DNA from: Skermanella stibiiresistens SB22
GTDB taxonomy: Bacteria; Pseudomonadota; Alphaproteobacteria; Azospirillales; Azospirillaceae
Reading direction: 5' to 3'
NCBI RefSeq assembly: GCF_000576635.1
Contig: NZ_AVFL01000011.1
Location: 62,001 to 126,000 of the forward strand
DNA: 64,000 bases
A program made the translations under genes and the position numbers. Below, piece by piece: positions 36,807 through 44,937 of this stretch. The notes below the pieces were generated by a model. The model saw only the letters and a list, made by a program, of their open reading frames with translations, ran no database searches and was not told the origin of the DNA. Each line of letters opens with the position of its first letter. Position 1 is the stretch's first letter.

Positions 36807-37889
36807 TCAGGCGGTCACCTTCTCCGCCGCCTGGGCCGCCGCGCGCTCCGCCAGCCAGTTCCTGATGATCGCCTTGGATTTGAAGAACGACGTGTCGTAG
36901 ACATCTTCGTTCTCCAGGAAGAAGCCGAGGAAATCGATGTTCTTCTCGATCGCGACTTCCTGGAGTTCCACCTCGTGCGCGAGTTCCCCGGTTACCCGGC
37001 CAGCCGCGACGTTCTGATTATGGGAAAAGATGAAATTCAGTTCGCCGTAGTAGGAACTGGAGAACAGCATCTTGGTCTTGAAGGTCTCCATCTCGACGGC
37101 GTTGCGCGGGATATGGTCGCCCCAATCGACGGACAATGGTCTGCCGATGAAGACGGTGTCGCATCCCATCAACTCGCGGAGGATGATCTGCCGGTGGTAG
37201 ACACCATCGATCAGTGTCTCGCCGTCGAAGGTCTCCTCAAGACCGTAATTCAACAGCCAGAGCGCCGCGCGCAGCATTTCCGGTGTGATCGGCCTGTATT
37301 GGGTGAACGGGGCGCCGTTCCTTTCCCAATAGCCGACGGAGTCGCGTGCCGCCTCGTTGTAGTGGACGTATTCGATCCCGAAGATGGGATTGAACGTGTT
37401 CAACAGGATGCCGGTCTCGGATTCGTTGAAGACCTTGGCCATATCCTCGAAGTAACTGGCGGGCTTGATCGGGCGCAACGTGTCCGCCGGGAAAAGGATG
37501 TCCTCCAGACGGGTATCCGGCTTGCCGATGCTTTCGAGCAGGCGGGCCGCCAGCTTCATGTGATTCGGTTCGAAGACCGTGGGCAGGCCGCGCGTCATGA
37601 GGCGTAGCAGGTTCAGATGATTGAACTGGCTCGGGTAGACCCTCAGAGCGGCGATGTAGGCCTTCATCTCGTCGCCCAACGACTTCCCACGCAGGTATTC
37701 GGCGACCCAATGGATCATGCCGCTGGTACACGAGATGATCCGGGGCTTTACGCCGACATGCTGGCTGGCTTTGAGAAAAGCGACGCCATGGGCGTTGGCG
37801 CCACCCATGCCCCCCAAGGCGAACCCGATCCTCCTGCGGGAGAGATCGACATGGCCATCCCCTACCATCGTAGTCAAGTCTTCGATCAT
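36807..37889 (-). CDS. Patatin-like protein with degenerate nucleophile motif
   Basis: About 360 residues. The N-terminal region GFALGGMGGANAHGVAFL resembles the patatin glycine-rich oxyanion loop, SCTSGM sits where patatins have GxSxG, and ETLIDGVYH resembles the DG(G/A) dyad motif. The match is suggestive rather than secure: one Gly of GxSxG is Cys and the other is Met. If active it would be a lipid acyl hydrolase. No signal peptide is visible. The start is uncertain: ATG 37889 is used, and a GTG at 37922 is also in frame; neither has a clear ribosome site. It lies between the partner-switching genes and three MetX-fold genes on the same strand. Confidence 0.6.
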   Translation of the reverse strand: MIEDLTTMVGDGHVDLSRRRIGFALGGMGGANAHGVAFLKASQHVGVKPRIISCTSGMIHWVAEYLRGKSLGDEMKAYIAALRVYPSQFNHLNLLRLMTRGLPTVFEPNHMKLAARLLESIGKPDTRLEDILFPADTLRPIKPASYFEDMAKVFNESETGILLNTFNPIFGIEYVHYNEAARDSVGYWERNGAPFTQYRPITPEMLRAALWLLNYGLEETFDGETLIDGVYHRQIILRELMGCDTVFIGRPLSVDWGDHIPRNAVEMETFKTKMLFSSSYYGELNFIFSHNQNVAAGRVTGELAHEVELQEVAIEKNIDFLGFFLENEDVYDTSFFKSKAIIRNWLAERAAAQAAEKVTA

Positions 37890-38010
37890 GAACAGGCTCT
37901 GAAGTTGAAATGCATACGGCACATGGACAAAGTTAGCCGGACGGAGTTTACATCATGGATGTTACAATTATGTTTAGTGCTAACTATTCTCGATGATTTT
38001 GGAGTGGGTG

Positions 38011-39195
38011 TCAGGTTTCGATGAAATCCTTGATCGCTTGTGCCGTCTGGGCGGTTTCGACCGCCTTCATGTCGCTGTGACCCATCGAGTCGGACCGTTC
38101 CAGTATTCGAAGCCTGACTCCGGCTTCCAACATCCGCTTGATCAGTCGATCGGTGTTGCCTTCACTGAACATGTGGTCCGCTTCCGCGAAATGGATCAGC
38201 ATCACCTCGGCCTGGATCGCCTCGAGGCTTTCCGAGACCGGGCGCTGGCGTCCGACCTTGTAGCTTCTCAAGGCGCGTGTCAGATAATTGAAGTTGTTGG
38301 CGTCCATCCGGGTGACCCGGCGCTCCCAGCCGGCCTCCAGGTTCGCTTCGATCAGGTATCGCGCGTCCATGGAGCGGGCCGGGTCCCGCGCCGCGTCGGC
38401 CCAAGCCCGGCCGAGCGGCTTCGCCGGGGAATCCTCACCCCTGGCCAGATCATTGGTGTAGTTCCAGTCCCAGCCGATCATCGTGATCAACTTCATGACG
38501 GCGGCCATGCCCCGGTCGGGCGGCTCGTTCGGAGGATAGGCTCCGCCGCGCCAATTCGGATCCAGGCTCAGGAGCGACGACCAAGCGTTGGTCCACGCGA
38601 TCAGCCAAGCGTCGGACGCGGGCGCGCAGGCGATTGGGATGATCTTGCGGATCCGATCGGGGTAGGACGTCGCCAGTTCCAGGCAGTTGTATCCCCCCAT
38701 CGACAATCCCATCGCCGCGTGCAGGGTGCCGATGCCCAGGCTATCGAGCAAAGCCATCTGGACATCGACCAAGTCATGGAAGGTGATCAGCGGAAAGGTC
38801 GGGCCATAGGGTGCCCCGGTCCTGGGATCGATCGACGCCGGACCCGTCGTCACGACTTCCGGACTGCGCGCGTAGGGATTGCACAGGCAATCCGCGGAGA
38901 TCACGAAATACTTGTCGGTGTCGATCACCTTGCCGGGGCCGATGATCGAGTCCCAGAAGCCCACCCGCTTGTCGGCGATGTCGTATTTGCCGGCGGCGTG
39001 GCCGTGGAGCAGCAAGGGATGCAGGATCAGGACGGCGTTGTCACGCGCCGCGTTCAAGGTGCCATAGCTCTCCCAGCCGAACCTGACTTGGTCGATCCGG
39101 CCGCCCAGGAACGTCGTATGTGTTTCCATCTCGAAAACGCGCTTGCGCACGATCGGCAGCTCCCGCGGGGGGACGGCACAGGCCTGCTCAGTCAT
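38011..39195 (-). CDS. MetX-fold alpha/beta protein 1 (homoserine acyltransferase family)
   Basis: 394 residues of the MetX-type alpha/beta-hydrolase fold: WDSIIGPGKVIDTDKYFVI, TTGPASIDPRTGAPYGPTFP, nucleophile elbow MGLSMGG (Ser165), Asp in FAEADHMF and His in MGHSDM. True homoserine O-acyltransferases have a glycine-rich LGGCxGSTGP loop before the ASINP motif; here it is CLCNPYARSPEVVTTGP, so methionine biosynthesis is doubtful. It is third in a run of three paralogues on the minus strand. Substrate unknown; acyl transfer or hydrolysis are both possible. Confidence 0.8.
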   Translation of the reverse strand: MTEQACAVPPRELPIVRKRVFEMETHTTFLGGRIDQVRFGWESYGTLNAARDNAVLILHPLLLHGHAAGKYDIADKRVGFWDSIIGPGKVIDTDKYFVISADCLCNPYARSPEVVTTGPASIDPRTGAPYGPTFPLITFHDLVDVQMALLDSLGIGTLHAAMGLSMGGYNCLELATSYPDRIRKIIPIACAPASDAWLIAWTNAWSSLLSLDPNWRGGAYPPNEPPDRGMAAVMKLITMIGWDWNYTNDLARGEDSPAKPLGRAWADAARDPARSMDARYLIEANLEAGWERRVTRMDANNFNYLTRALRSYKVGRQRPVSESLEAIQAEVMLIHFAEADHMFSEGNTDRLIKRMLEAGVRLRILERSDSMGHSDMKAVETAQTAQAIKDFIET

Positions 39196-39241
39196 GATCC
39201 AAGTACCCTTCGCCAAGTCGTTACGTGCCGAGAGTCCTGGA

Positions 39242-40417
39242 TCAGCCCAGGAACTTGGCGATGTCATCCTCGATCGGCTTGGTGTTGGCCACCGCCTCGA
39301 TGTGCCCCAGAGCGTCGTCCCGGCGGATCAGCCGCATCTTGGTGCCCGCGCGCATCAGGAGGGCCAAGGTGTTCTGGAGACTGGGGCCGGCGAAAATCTC
39401 GTCGTGCGGGGTATAGGACATCAGCACCCGCGCCTTCAGCTTGGTGATGGCCCGCTCGACCGGCTCCCCATCGCCGATTTGGAATGTCTGGATCGCCTTG
39501 ACCAGATACAGGAAGTGGTTGGCGTCGGCGAACCGGGCGCGACGCACCGAGGCTTCGTGCAGCCCCACCTCGACCAGATAGCGGTCCGTCAGCGAGCGCA
39601 TGGGGTCGCGGTCGGGGTCCGCCCAGGTTCGGCCATAGGGCTTCTCCAGCGCCCCCCAATGCCGCGCGTTCAGATAGACCAGTTTCATCGCCTCGATCAG
39701 CCCAGCCGTCGGTGGGTTGTCCCGGTGGTAATCGCCCTTGTTCCACGCCGGATCGAGCCTGATCGGCGTTCCCCAGGCGTTCATCCAGGCGACGGCCCAG
39801 CCATCGCTTTCCAGGGTGGCGCAGATCGGAATGATGCGATCGACGCGGTCGGGCCACGCGGTGGCCAGTTCGTAGGTCAGGAAGCCGCCGAACCCCGCTC
39901 CCATGACGGCGTGCAGGCGGCCGATGCCAAGGTTGTCGAGCAGCAGCATCTGGGCGTTGACGATATCCTTGATCGAGATGATCGGGAACCTCATGCCGTA
40001 AGGCTCGCCGGTCCGGGGATCGATGGAGGTGGGGCCGGTGGTCCGCACGACGGGATTGAAAGGATAGGCGTTGCACAGGCAGTCCATCGAGATGACGAAA
40101 TACTTGCGCGTGTCGATGGCCTTGCCCGGACCGATCAGGTGGTCCCAAAAGCCCGGATAGCGCTCGTCCTCCGAATAGCGCCCAGCCGCGTGACCGAACC
40201 CCAGCATGAAATGATTGATCAGGATCGCGTTGTCGCCAGCGGCGTTCAATTCGCCGTAGCTTTCCCAGCCGAAGCGCGCCTCGCCGATGGTCTCGCCCTG
40301 CCTGGTCCTGAAATCGCCGAACTCGAAACAGTCGCGGGTGACGATGTATTCGGGGTTTTGCTCCAACCCGACCGCGAGCAGGGCGGAGGATTTGTGGACC
40401 CGATTGGTTCTGGCCAT
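39242..40417 (-). CDS. MetX-fold protein 2, nucleophile serine replaced by glycine
   Basis: 391 residues, paralogous along its length to both neighbours (WDHLIGPGKAIDTRKYFVI, TTGPTSIDPRTGEPYGMRFP). The nucleophile elbow reads MGAGFGG: the Ser is Gly175 (codon 39893-39895, GGG), while the catalytic-type Asp (YTPHDEIF) and His (ALGHIEA) remain. It therefore cannot use the normal Ser-acyl mechanism. It is flanked by two copies with an intact Ser, suggesting a regulatory or structural partner, perhaps in a mixed oligomer. The reading frame is intact, so it is not an obvious pseudogene. Confidence 0.8.
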   Translation of the reverse strand: MARTNRVHKSSALLAVGLEQNPEYIVTRDCFEFGDFRTRQGETIGEARFGWESYGELNAAGDNAILINHFMLGFGHAAGRYSEDERYPGFWDHLIGPGKAIDTRKYFVISMDCLCNAYPFNPVVRTTGPTSIDPRTGEPYGMRFPIISIKDIVNAQMLLLDNLGIGRLHAVMGAGFGGFLTYELATAWPDRVDRIIPICATLESDGWAVAWMNAWGTPIRLDPAWNKGDYHRDNPPTAGLIEAMKLVYLNARHWGALEKPYGRTWADPDRDPMRSLTDRYLVEVGLHEASVRRARFADANHFLYLVKAIQTFQIGDGEPVERAITKLKARVLMSYTPHDEIFAGPSLQNTLALLMRAGTKMRLIRRDDALGHIEAVANTKPIEDDIAKFLG

Positions 40418-40465
40418 GTCCCATGCTTTCAGTTGGAAATTCGCGCGCCGCCTTTGGGTTGGCGG

Positions 40466-41653
40466 TCAGCGCGCGAGGAAACGACCGATCGCGGAGGCGA
40501 CGCGGGGCTGCTGGATGGCGACGAAATCGATGTGCCCGAGGGTGCCGGAGAGTTCCAGGACCTCCATCCTGACGCCCACCTCCAGCATCCGCGCGATGGC
40601 GGCGGTCACGGTTTCCGTTCGGCTCAGATGATCGGCGTTCAGATGGTGGATCATCAGGACCTCGGCGCGGAGGCGCGCCAAGGTGGCCGTCATGGATCCC
40701 GATCGCCGTATCGTGAAGGACTTCGCGGCTTGCGCCAGATAGTGGAAGTGGTTGGCGTCCATGTGACGGGCGCCGTTGACCGCTCCACGTTCCAAATCGG
40801 CTTCGATCAGGTAGCGGTGATCCGGCGACGTCGCGGGATCACGCTCCGGATCGGCCCATGCGCGCCCGAAGATCTTCCGCCCCCCGGTGTCCGCGGGAAT
40901 CACGGGATCGTTGGTGTAGCTCCAGTCGCGCCCGATCATGGAGATCATCTTGAGGGCCGCGATCAAACCTTGGGTCGGTTTGCGGTCCTCATGATGGTAG
41001 CCGCCGTTCCAGTCCGGATCGAGCTTGAGCTGGGCGATCCAGACATTCGCCCAGGCGATCAGCCAAGCGTCCGACTGAAGCCCGCACGCGATCGGTATTA
41101 TCTTCCGAACCCTTTTGGGATAGGCCGTTGCCAGTTCCAGGCAATGGTGCCCTCCGGCGGAAACGCCCAGCGCCGCGTGGAGCGTCTTGATGCCGAGGTG
41201 GTCGAGCAGGGCCACCTGGGTGTCGACCATGTCATGATAGGTGATGATGGGGAAGGTGGGGCCATACGGCTTGCCGGTGTCGGGATTGATCGAGGCGGGC
41301 CCCGTGGTGACGACATCCGGGTGGTAAGCGTTGACGTTGCATAGGGAGTCCATGGACAGGACGAAGAACCTATCCGTGTCGATGACCTTGCCGGGTCCGA
41401 TCAAGCCGTCCCAATAGCCGGCCCGCTTCTCGGTGGAGCGGTACTTTCCCGCGAAATGGCTGTGCCCGTGAAGATGGTGGAACACCACGATCGCGTTGTC
41501 CCGCGCGGCGTTCAAGGTGCCATGGCATTCCCAGCCCAGCCGAACCTCTTTGATGGACTGTCCCAGATAGGTCCGATGATTATCGATCTTGAAAGTCCGC
41601 TTGATGACCGCGGGCGGTTCTTGTTCAAGGGCTTGTTCCTTGGACACGATCAT
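40466..41653 (-). CDS. MetX-fold alpha/beta protein 3
   Basis: 395 residues with intact elbow LGVSAGG (Ser165), Asp in HLNADHLS and His in LGHIDF. Shared family stretches: WDGLIGPGKVIDTDRFFVL and TTGPASINPDTGKPYGPTFP. The loop before TTGP is SLCNVNAYHPDV, again unlike MetX. First of the three tandem copies in the direction of transcription; spacing to copy 2 is 48 bases, consistent with one transcript. A binding-protein gene for an amino-acid-like ligand lies just upstream on the same strand. Confidence 0.8.
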   Translation of the reverse strand: MIVSKEQALEQEPPAVIKRTFKIDNHRTYLGQSIKEVRLGWECHGTLNAARDNAIVVFHHLHGHSHFAGKYRSTEKRAGYWDGLIGPGKVIDTDRFFVLSMDSLCNVNAYHPDVVTTGPASINPDTGKPYGPTFPIITYHDMVDTQVALLDHLGIKTLHAALGVSAGGHHCLELATAYPKRVRKIIPIACGLQSDAWLIAWANVWIAQLKLDPDWNGGYHHEDRKPTQGLIAALKMISMIGRDWSYTNDPVIPADTGGRKIFGRAWADPERDPATSPDHRYLIEADLERGAVNGARHMDANHFHYLAQAAKSFTIRRSGSMTATLARLRAEVLMIHHLNADHLSRTETVTAAIARMLEVGVRMEVLELSGTLGHIDFVAIQQPRVASAIGRFLAR

Positions 41654-41815
41654 GGTCGAGCGCCTGTTCTGAACATCTTCGAGTGTCCGCCGCCATGGAC
41701 TGGATCGTCACGGCCGTTCATCGCCCGGACTGGGATCGGATTCATGAAAGGCGCGGAAGGGGGGGCACCGACGTCGGTATGCCCGGTCGCGGATCGACCG
41801 GGCCACGACCGTTTG

Positions 41816-42550
41816 TCAGTCGATCTTCTTCAACTTGCCCTCGGCGCGCAGCTTGACGATGCCGGCCTCGATCTTGGCGATCAGTTCCTTGGCGTCGGGA
41901 CGGGCCGCGGAGATGACGATATGGATCGGAACGTCCGAGATCGTGCTGCTTTGCAGATTATCGACCTTGTAGTCCAGGAGCGCCGTCTCGACGTTCTCCT
42001 GGTACTGGAGGAAAATCGGCGCGCGGCCCGCCACCAGGGCCTTCAGGCCCTGATCGACCTGCTTGATGTCCGACGCGATGGTGACTCCGTTCTTGGGATC
42101 GGCGATCCAGTCGCGGCGCCCGCCGTAGACGTATCCCTGATTGAGGATCACGGTCTTGCCGGTCAGATCCTCGGTCTTCCTGATGCCGGGATCCTGTCCG
42201 ATCGAATAGGCTTTCAGGATCACGCGCATGAAGGGAATGGACGTCGCGACGACGCCGCCCTTCTCGACGCCTGCCAGCGAGGCGTTGGCGATCGAGCCGT
42301 CGAATTCCCCGGCGGCGAGACCAGCGGTCAGGCGCTTGGCGGGAACTTCCTCGAAGTTGAATTTGATGTCGATGGCCTCGCCTACCAAGTTCAGCGCGTC
42401 GATCCAGGAACCAGTGGGCTTGCCATCCGGAACGCTCATCTGCGGAGCGAAATCGATGATCTTGAAGTTCAGCACTTGAGATTCGGCATGGGCCGAGGGG
42501 GTGGCGGCAAGCAAAGCCAGCGCCGTGATAGCCTTGAATATGAACTTCAT
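41816..42550 (-). CDS. Periplasmic solute-binding protein, family 3 (amino-acid type)
   Basis: 244 residues with a Sec signal (MKFIFKAITALALLAATPSA, cleavage after SAHA). The mature part has family-3 features: an N-terminal strand FKIIDFAPQMS, the GSWIDALNLVGEAI helix, GEFDGSIAN where GxxD is expected, and DLTGKTVILNQG. No permease or ATPase gene is adjacent, so it may serve an importer elsewhere or deliver ligand to a sensor. It lies 162 bases upstream of the MetX-fold genes on the same strand, with an A+T-rich leader. Confidence 0.82.
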   Translation of the reverse strand: MKFIFKAITALALLAATPSAHAESQVLNFKIIDFAPQMSVPDGKPTGSWIDALNLVGEAIDIKFNFEEVPAKRLTAGLAAGEFDGSIANASLAGVEKGGVVATSIPFMRVILKAYSIGQDPGIRKTEDLTGKTVILNQGYVYGGRRDWIADPKNGVTIASDIKQVDQGLKALVAGRAPIFLQYQENVETALLDYKVDNLQSSTISDVPIHIVISAARPDAKELIAKIEAGIVKLRAEGKLKKID

Positions 42551-42753
42551 GTTTCAGCTCCGTGACTGATTACTTACAAAACGGCATGTTCGTCCGTTCT
42601 TGATCAAACAGCGGCGGAGCTATAACAGAGTTTCATGTTAATTTTGTGAAATTAAAAAACAAATAGTAGATAATTATCTAATGGTGGAAGGGTGTGAAAA
42701 TGGCGTAATGGCCGGCCGTCGGAAGACCCGCCCCGGTGGATCTCGCGAAGGGC

Positions 42754-43260
42754 TCAGTCGGTTCGCGCGACGCTTTCGGCCAGCGTCGCGATGACGCCGT
42801 AGCCCACCGTGTCGGTTGGGTCCAGCTCGCGAAGCTTCGCCAGCATGGTCAGGGACGCGTCCGTCCGGGTGCCGCGCAGGGTGATGAAGGCCAGCGCCTT
42901 GAGGGTGAACAGATAGAAGTGCTGCGGCCCGACCACCGATGTCCAGTCGGCCGCCGCCCGGTCCAGCCGGCGCCAATCCGGGTCGAAGCCGCCCAGCCGG
43001 GCCGCGGCCTCCAGGCCGATCAGCGTGACGCGCTCCGCGTCGTCTAGGCGCCGCTGGTTGAAATAGAACTTATAGAGCGCGTAGTAGACCGGCAGGATCT
43101 TCGGCCCCAGGTGATGCGCCTCCCACAGGAGCCGCTCCGCCGTTTCCAGGTCGCCGGCCAATCGCGCCGTGACCGCCTCCTGGAGGCGGGCGTCGATATG
43201 CTCCGGAACGTCGCCGAACGCCATCCTGCCATCGGGAATGCGGAACTCGATCTGGCGCAT
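42754..43260 (-). CDS. TPR-like helical protein next to the nif block
   Basis: 168 residues, mostly helical, with tetratricopeptide-like pairs (ARLAGDLETAERLLWEAHHL, then LYKFYFNQRRLDDAERVTLI). The N-terminus MRQIEFRIPDGRMAFGDVPEH is a distinct short beta-like segment. ATG 43260 is chosen because AGGAG lies upstream. It is divergent from the IscA-like gene across the NifA/sigma-54 region and could share control with the nif genes, but no sigma-54 site is visible on its own strand. Function unknown; protein-protein interaction is the general role of such repeats. Confidence 0.75.
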   Translation of the reverse strand: MRQIEFRIPDGRMAFGDVPEHIDARLQEAVTARLAGDLETAERLLWEAHHLGPKILPVYYALYKFYFNQRRLDDAERVTLIGLEAAARLGGFDPDWRRLDRAAADWTSVVGPQHFYLFTLKALAFITLRGTRTDASLTMLAKLRELDPTDTVGYGVIATLAESVARTD

Positions 43261-43298
43261 GGCGGGCTCTCCTGGCGGCGGTTTCACCAAACGCTAAT

Positions 43299-43317
43299 AC
43301 CATAAGTATTTTATGGT
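43299..43317. promoter_or_regulatory. Inverted repeat in the divergent nif promoter region
   Basis: ACCATAA-GTATT-TTATGGT, a perfect 7-bp inverted repeat with 5-base spacer, 39 bases upstream of the TPR-like gene. It could be an operator. There is no T-tract on either side to make it a terminator. Confidence 0.4.
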
Positions 43318-43359
43318 CATGAAGCGGTTTCTCACAACGGCGACCGCCTCCGTGTGACT

Positions 43360-43375
43360 TGTCGGGTTTGCGACA
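43360..43375 (+). promoter_or_regulatory. NifA upstream activator site before the IscA-like gene
   Basis: TGT-CGGGTTTGCG-ACA matches the NifA consensus TGT-N10-ACA. It lies 75 bases before the -24 element at 43450, a normal distance for an enhancer site. Confidence 0.8.
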
Positions 43376-43449
43376 TGACATCTGTCGGCAAGTCGCCACG
43401 CTCCAGCGGAGCTGAAATAAAAGAGTGAGCGAAATCAATTAGTTGCAAA

Positions 43450-43465
43450 TGGCCCAAATCTTGCT
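43450..43465 (+). promoter_or_regulatory. Sigma-54 promoter of the nif operon
   Basis: TGGCCC-AAATC-TTGCT fits the -24/-12 consensus TGGCAC-N5-TTGCW with one mismatch. Transcription would start near 43476, about 35 bases before the IscA-like ATG. Confidence 0.82.
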
Positions 43466-43510
43466 CAACGGACTGGTCTGACAAACCTCGCCTTTAAGGA
43501 GACCGGTTCG

Positions 43511-43924
43511 ATGGTGACGCTGACGGATTCGGCGGTAAGCACTCTCCAGCGCGTCCTGGCCAATTCGGCCGCCGCGCGAGGCTTGCGCATCCAGGTGGCG
43601 GACGGCGGCTGCGCCGGCCTGAAGTACCAGATGGGCCTGGAAGCCGGTGCCGGTGACGACGACACCGTGCTGGAATATGGCGACGTCAAGGTGTTCATCG
43701 ATGCGGGCAGCATGGTGCACATGAACGGCGTCGTCGTCGACTATGTCGAGAGCGTAGGCGGCGCGGGCTTCAAGTTCGAGAACCCGAACGCGACCTCGAC
43801 CTGCGGCTGCGGCTCCTCCTTCTCCACCTCATCCTCCACTCCCTCCTCCTGTGGGTCGAACGCCGGCGGCGGGCACGGCGAGGGTGGTGGATCGTGCGGG
43901 CATGGTCCCGGCCACCATCACTGA
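43511..43924 (+). CDS. Nif-associated IscA/HesB-type Fe-S carrier with Cys/His-rich tail
   Basis: 137 residues. Residues 1-100 are an A-type carrier domain with the three ligating cysteines Cys34 (DGGCAGLKY), Cys98 and Cys100 (STCGCG). Residues 101-137 are an unusual Ser/Gly/His tail ending [10 protein letters not shown] with two further Cys. The carrier would receive or deliver Fe-S clusters for nitrogenase maturation. AAGGAG precedes the ATG. First gene behind the NifA/sigma-54 promoter, followed by nifU and nifS. The tail could bind metal, but that is inference. Confidence 0.9.
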   Translation: MVTLTDSAVSTLQRVLANSAAARGLRIQVADGGCAGLKYQMGLEAGAGDDDTVLEYGDVKVFIDAGSMVHMNGVVVDYVESVGGAGFKFENPNATSTCGCGSSFSTSSSTPSSCGSNAGGGHGEGGGSCGHGPGHHH

Positions 43925-44007
43925 CACCACGCGGCATCCCAGTTTGCGGAATTGACGTGGCCGCGAGGGCGGCCTCCGGACATCAAGCGGGTACAGGAGA
44001 ACAGACC

Positions 44008-44931
44008 ATGTGGAACTACTCTGATAAGCTCAAGGAGCACTTCTTCAATCCGAAGAACGCCGGTGTCCTGGAAGAGGCGAACGCGGTCGGAGAGGTCGGG
44101 TCGATCTCCTGCGGCGACGCGCTGCGCCTGATGCTGAAGGTCGAGCCGGAAACCCAGGTCATCCAGGATGCCCGCTTCCAGACCTTCGGCTGCGGCTCGG
44201 CGATCGCGTCGTCCTCGGCCCTGACCGAGATGATCATCGGCAAGACGGTGGACGAGGCGCTGACCGTCACCAACAAGGACATCGCCGATTTCCTGGAAGG
44301 CCTGCCGCCGGAGAAGATGCACTGTTCGGTCATGGGCGCCGAGGCGCTCCGCGCCGCCATCGCCAATTACCGCGGCGAGGAGTGGGTCGACGATCACGAG
44401 GAAGGCGAGCTGATCTGTAAGTGCTTCGGCGTCGACGCCGCGATGATCGAGCGGGCGGTCGAGGTCAACGCGCTGACCACGCTGGAGCAGGTGACGAACT
44501 ACACGAAGGCCGGCGCCAGCTGCAAGACCTGCCACGAGAAGATCGAGGACCTGCTGGAGACGCTGCTGGCCAAGCAGGGCAAGACGCTCGAGCCGGTCGC
44601 CGCGAAGGAGCCCGCCGCCGCCGTGGTCGGCCTGGACGAGATCGCTCCCCTGGCCGCCAAGCCGGCCGCTCCGGTCAAGAAGCTGAGCAACGTCCAGCGC
44701 ATGCAGATCGTCATGGCGGCGTTGGACGAGATGCGCCCCTACCTGAAGAAGGACGGCGGCGACGTCGAACTGATCGATATCGACGGCAAGAACATCTACG
44801 TCCGCCTCAGCGGCGCCTGTTCCGGCTGCCAGATGGCCTCGGTCACGATCGAGGGCATCCAGACCAAGCTCGTCGAGAAGCTCGGCGAACTGGTCCGCGT
44901 CATTCCCCACACCATGATGGCGGCGGAGTAA
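44008..44931 (+). CDS. nifU: Fe-S cluster scaffold NifU
   Basis: 307 residues, full three-domain NifU. The IscU-like N-terminal scaffold has Cys35, Cys62 and Cys106; the central [2Fe-2S] ferredoxin-like domain has Cys137, Cys139 (ICKCFG), Cys172 and Cys175 (CKTC); the C-terminal Nfu domain has Cys271 and Cys274 (CSGC). It assembles clusters from NifS-derived sulfur for the nitrogenase proteins. AGGAGA lies upstream of the ATG, and nifS starts 6 bases after its stop. All expected ligands are present. Confidence 0.97.
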   Translation: MWNYSDKLKEHFFNPKNAGVLEEANAVGEVGSISCGDALRLMLKVEPETQVIQDARFQTFGCGSAIASSSALTEMIIGKTVDEALTVTNKDIADFLEGLPPEKMHCSVMGAEALRAAIANYRGEEWVDDHEEGELICKCFGVDAAMIERAVEVNALTTLEQVTNYTKAGASCKTCHEKIEDLLETLLAKQGKTLEPVAAKEPAAAVVGLDEIAPLAAKPAAPVKKLSNVQRMQIVMAALDEMRPYLKKDGGDVELIDIDGKNIYVRLSGACSGCQMASVTIEGIQTKLVEKLGELVRVIPHTMMAAE

Positions 44932-44937
44932 GGGCAT

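Noticed and set aside
38011-41653. Methionine biosynthesis (metX) cluster
   Set aside because: The homoserine-acyltransferase loop is not conserved, one copy lacks the nucleophile, and no metW or other methionine genes are adjacent.
44008-44400. Housekeeping IscU rather than NifU
   Set aside because: All three NifU domains and nine scaffold, ferredoxin-like and Nfu cysteines are present in one protein.
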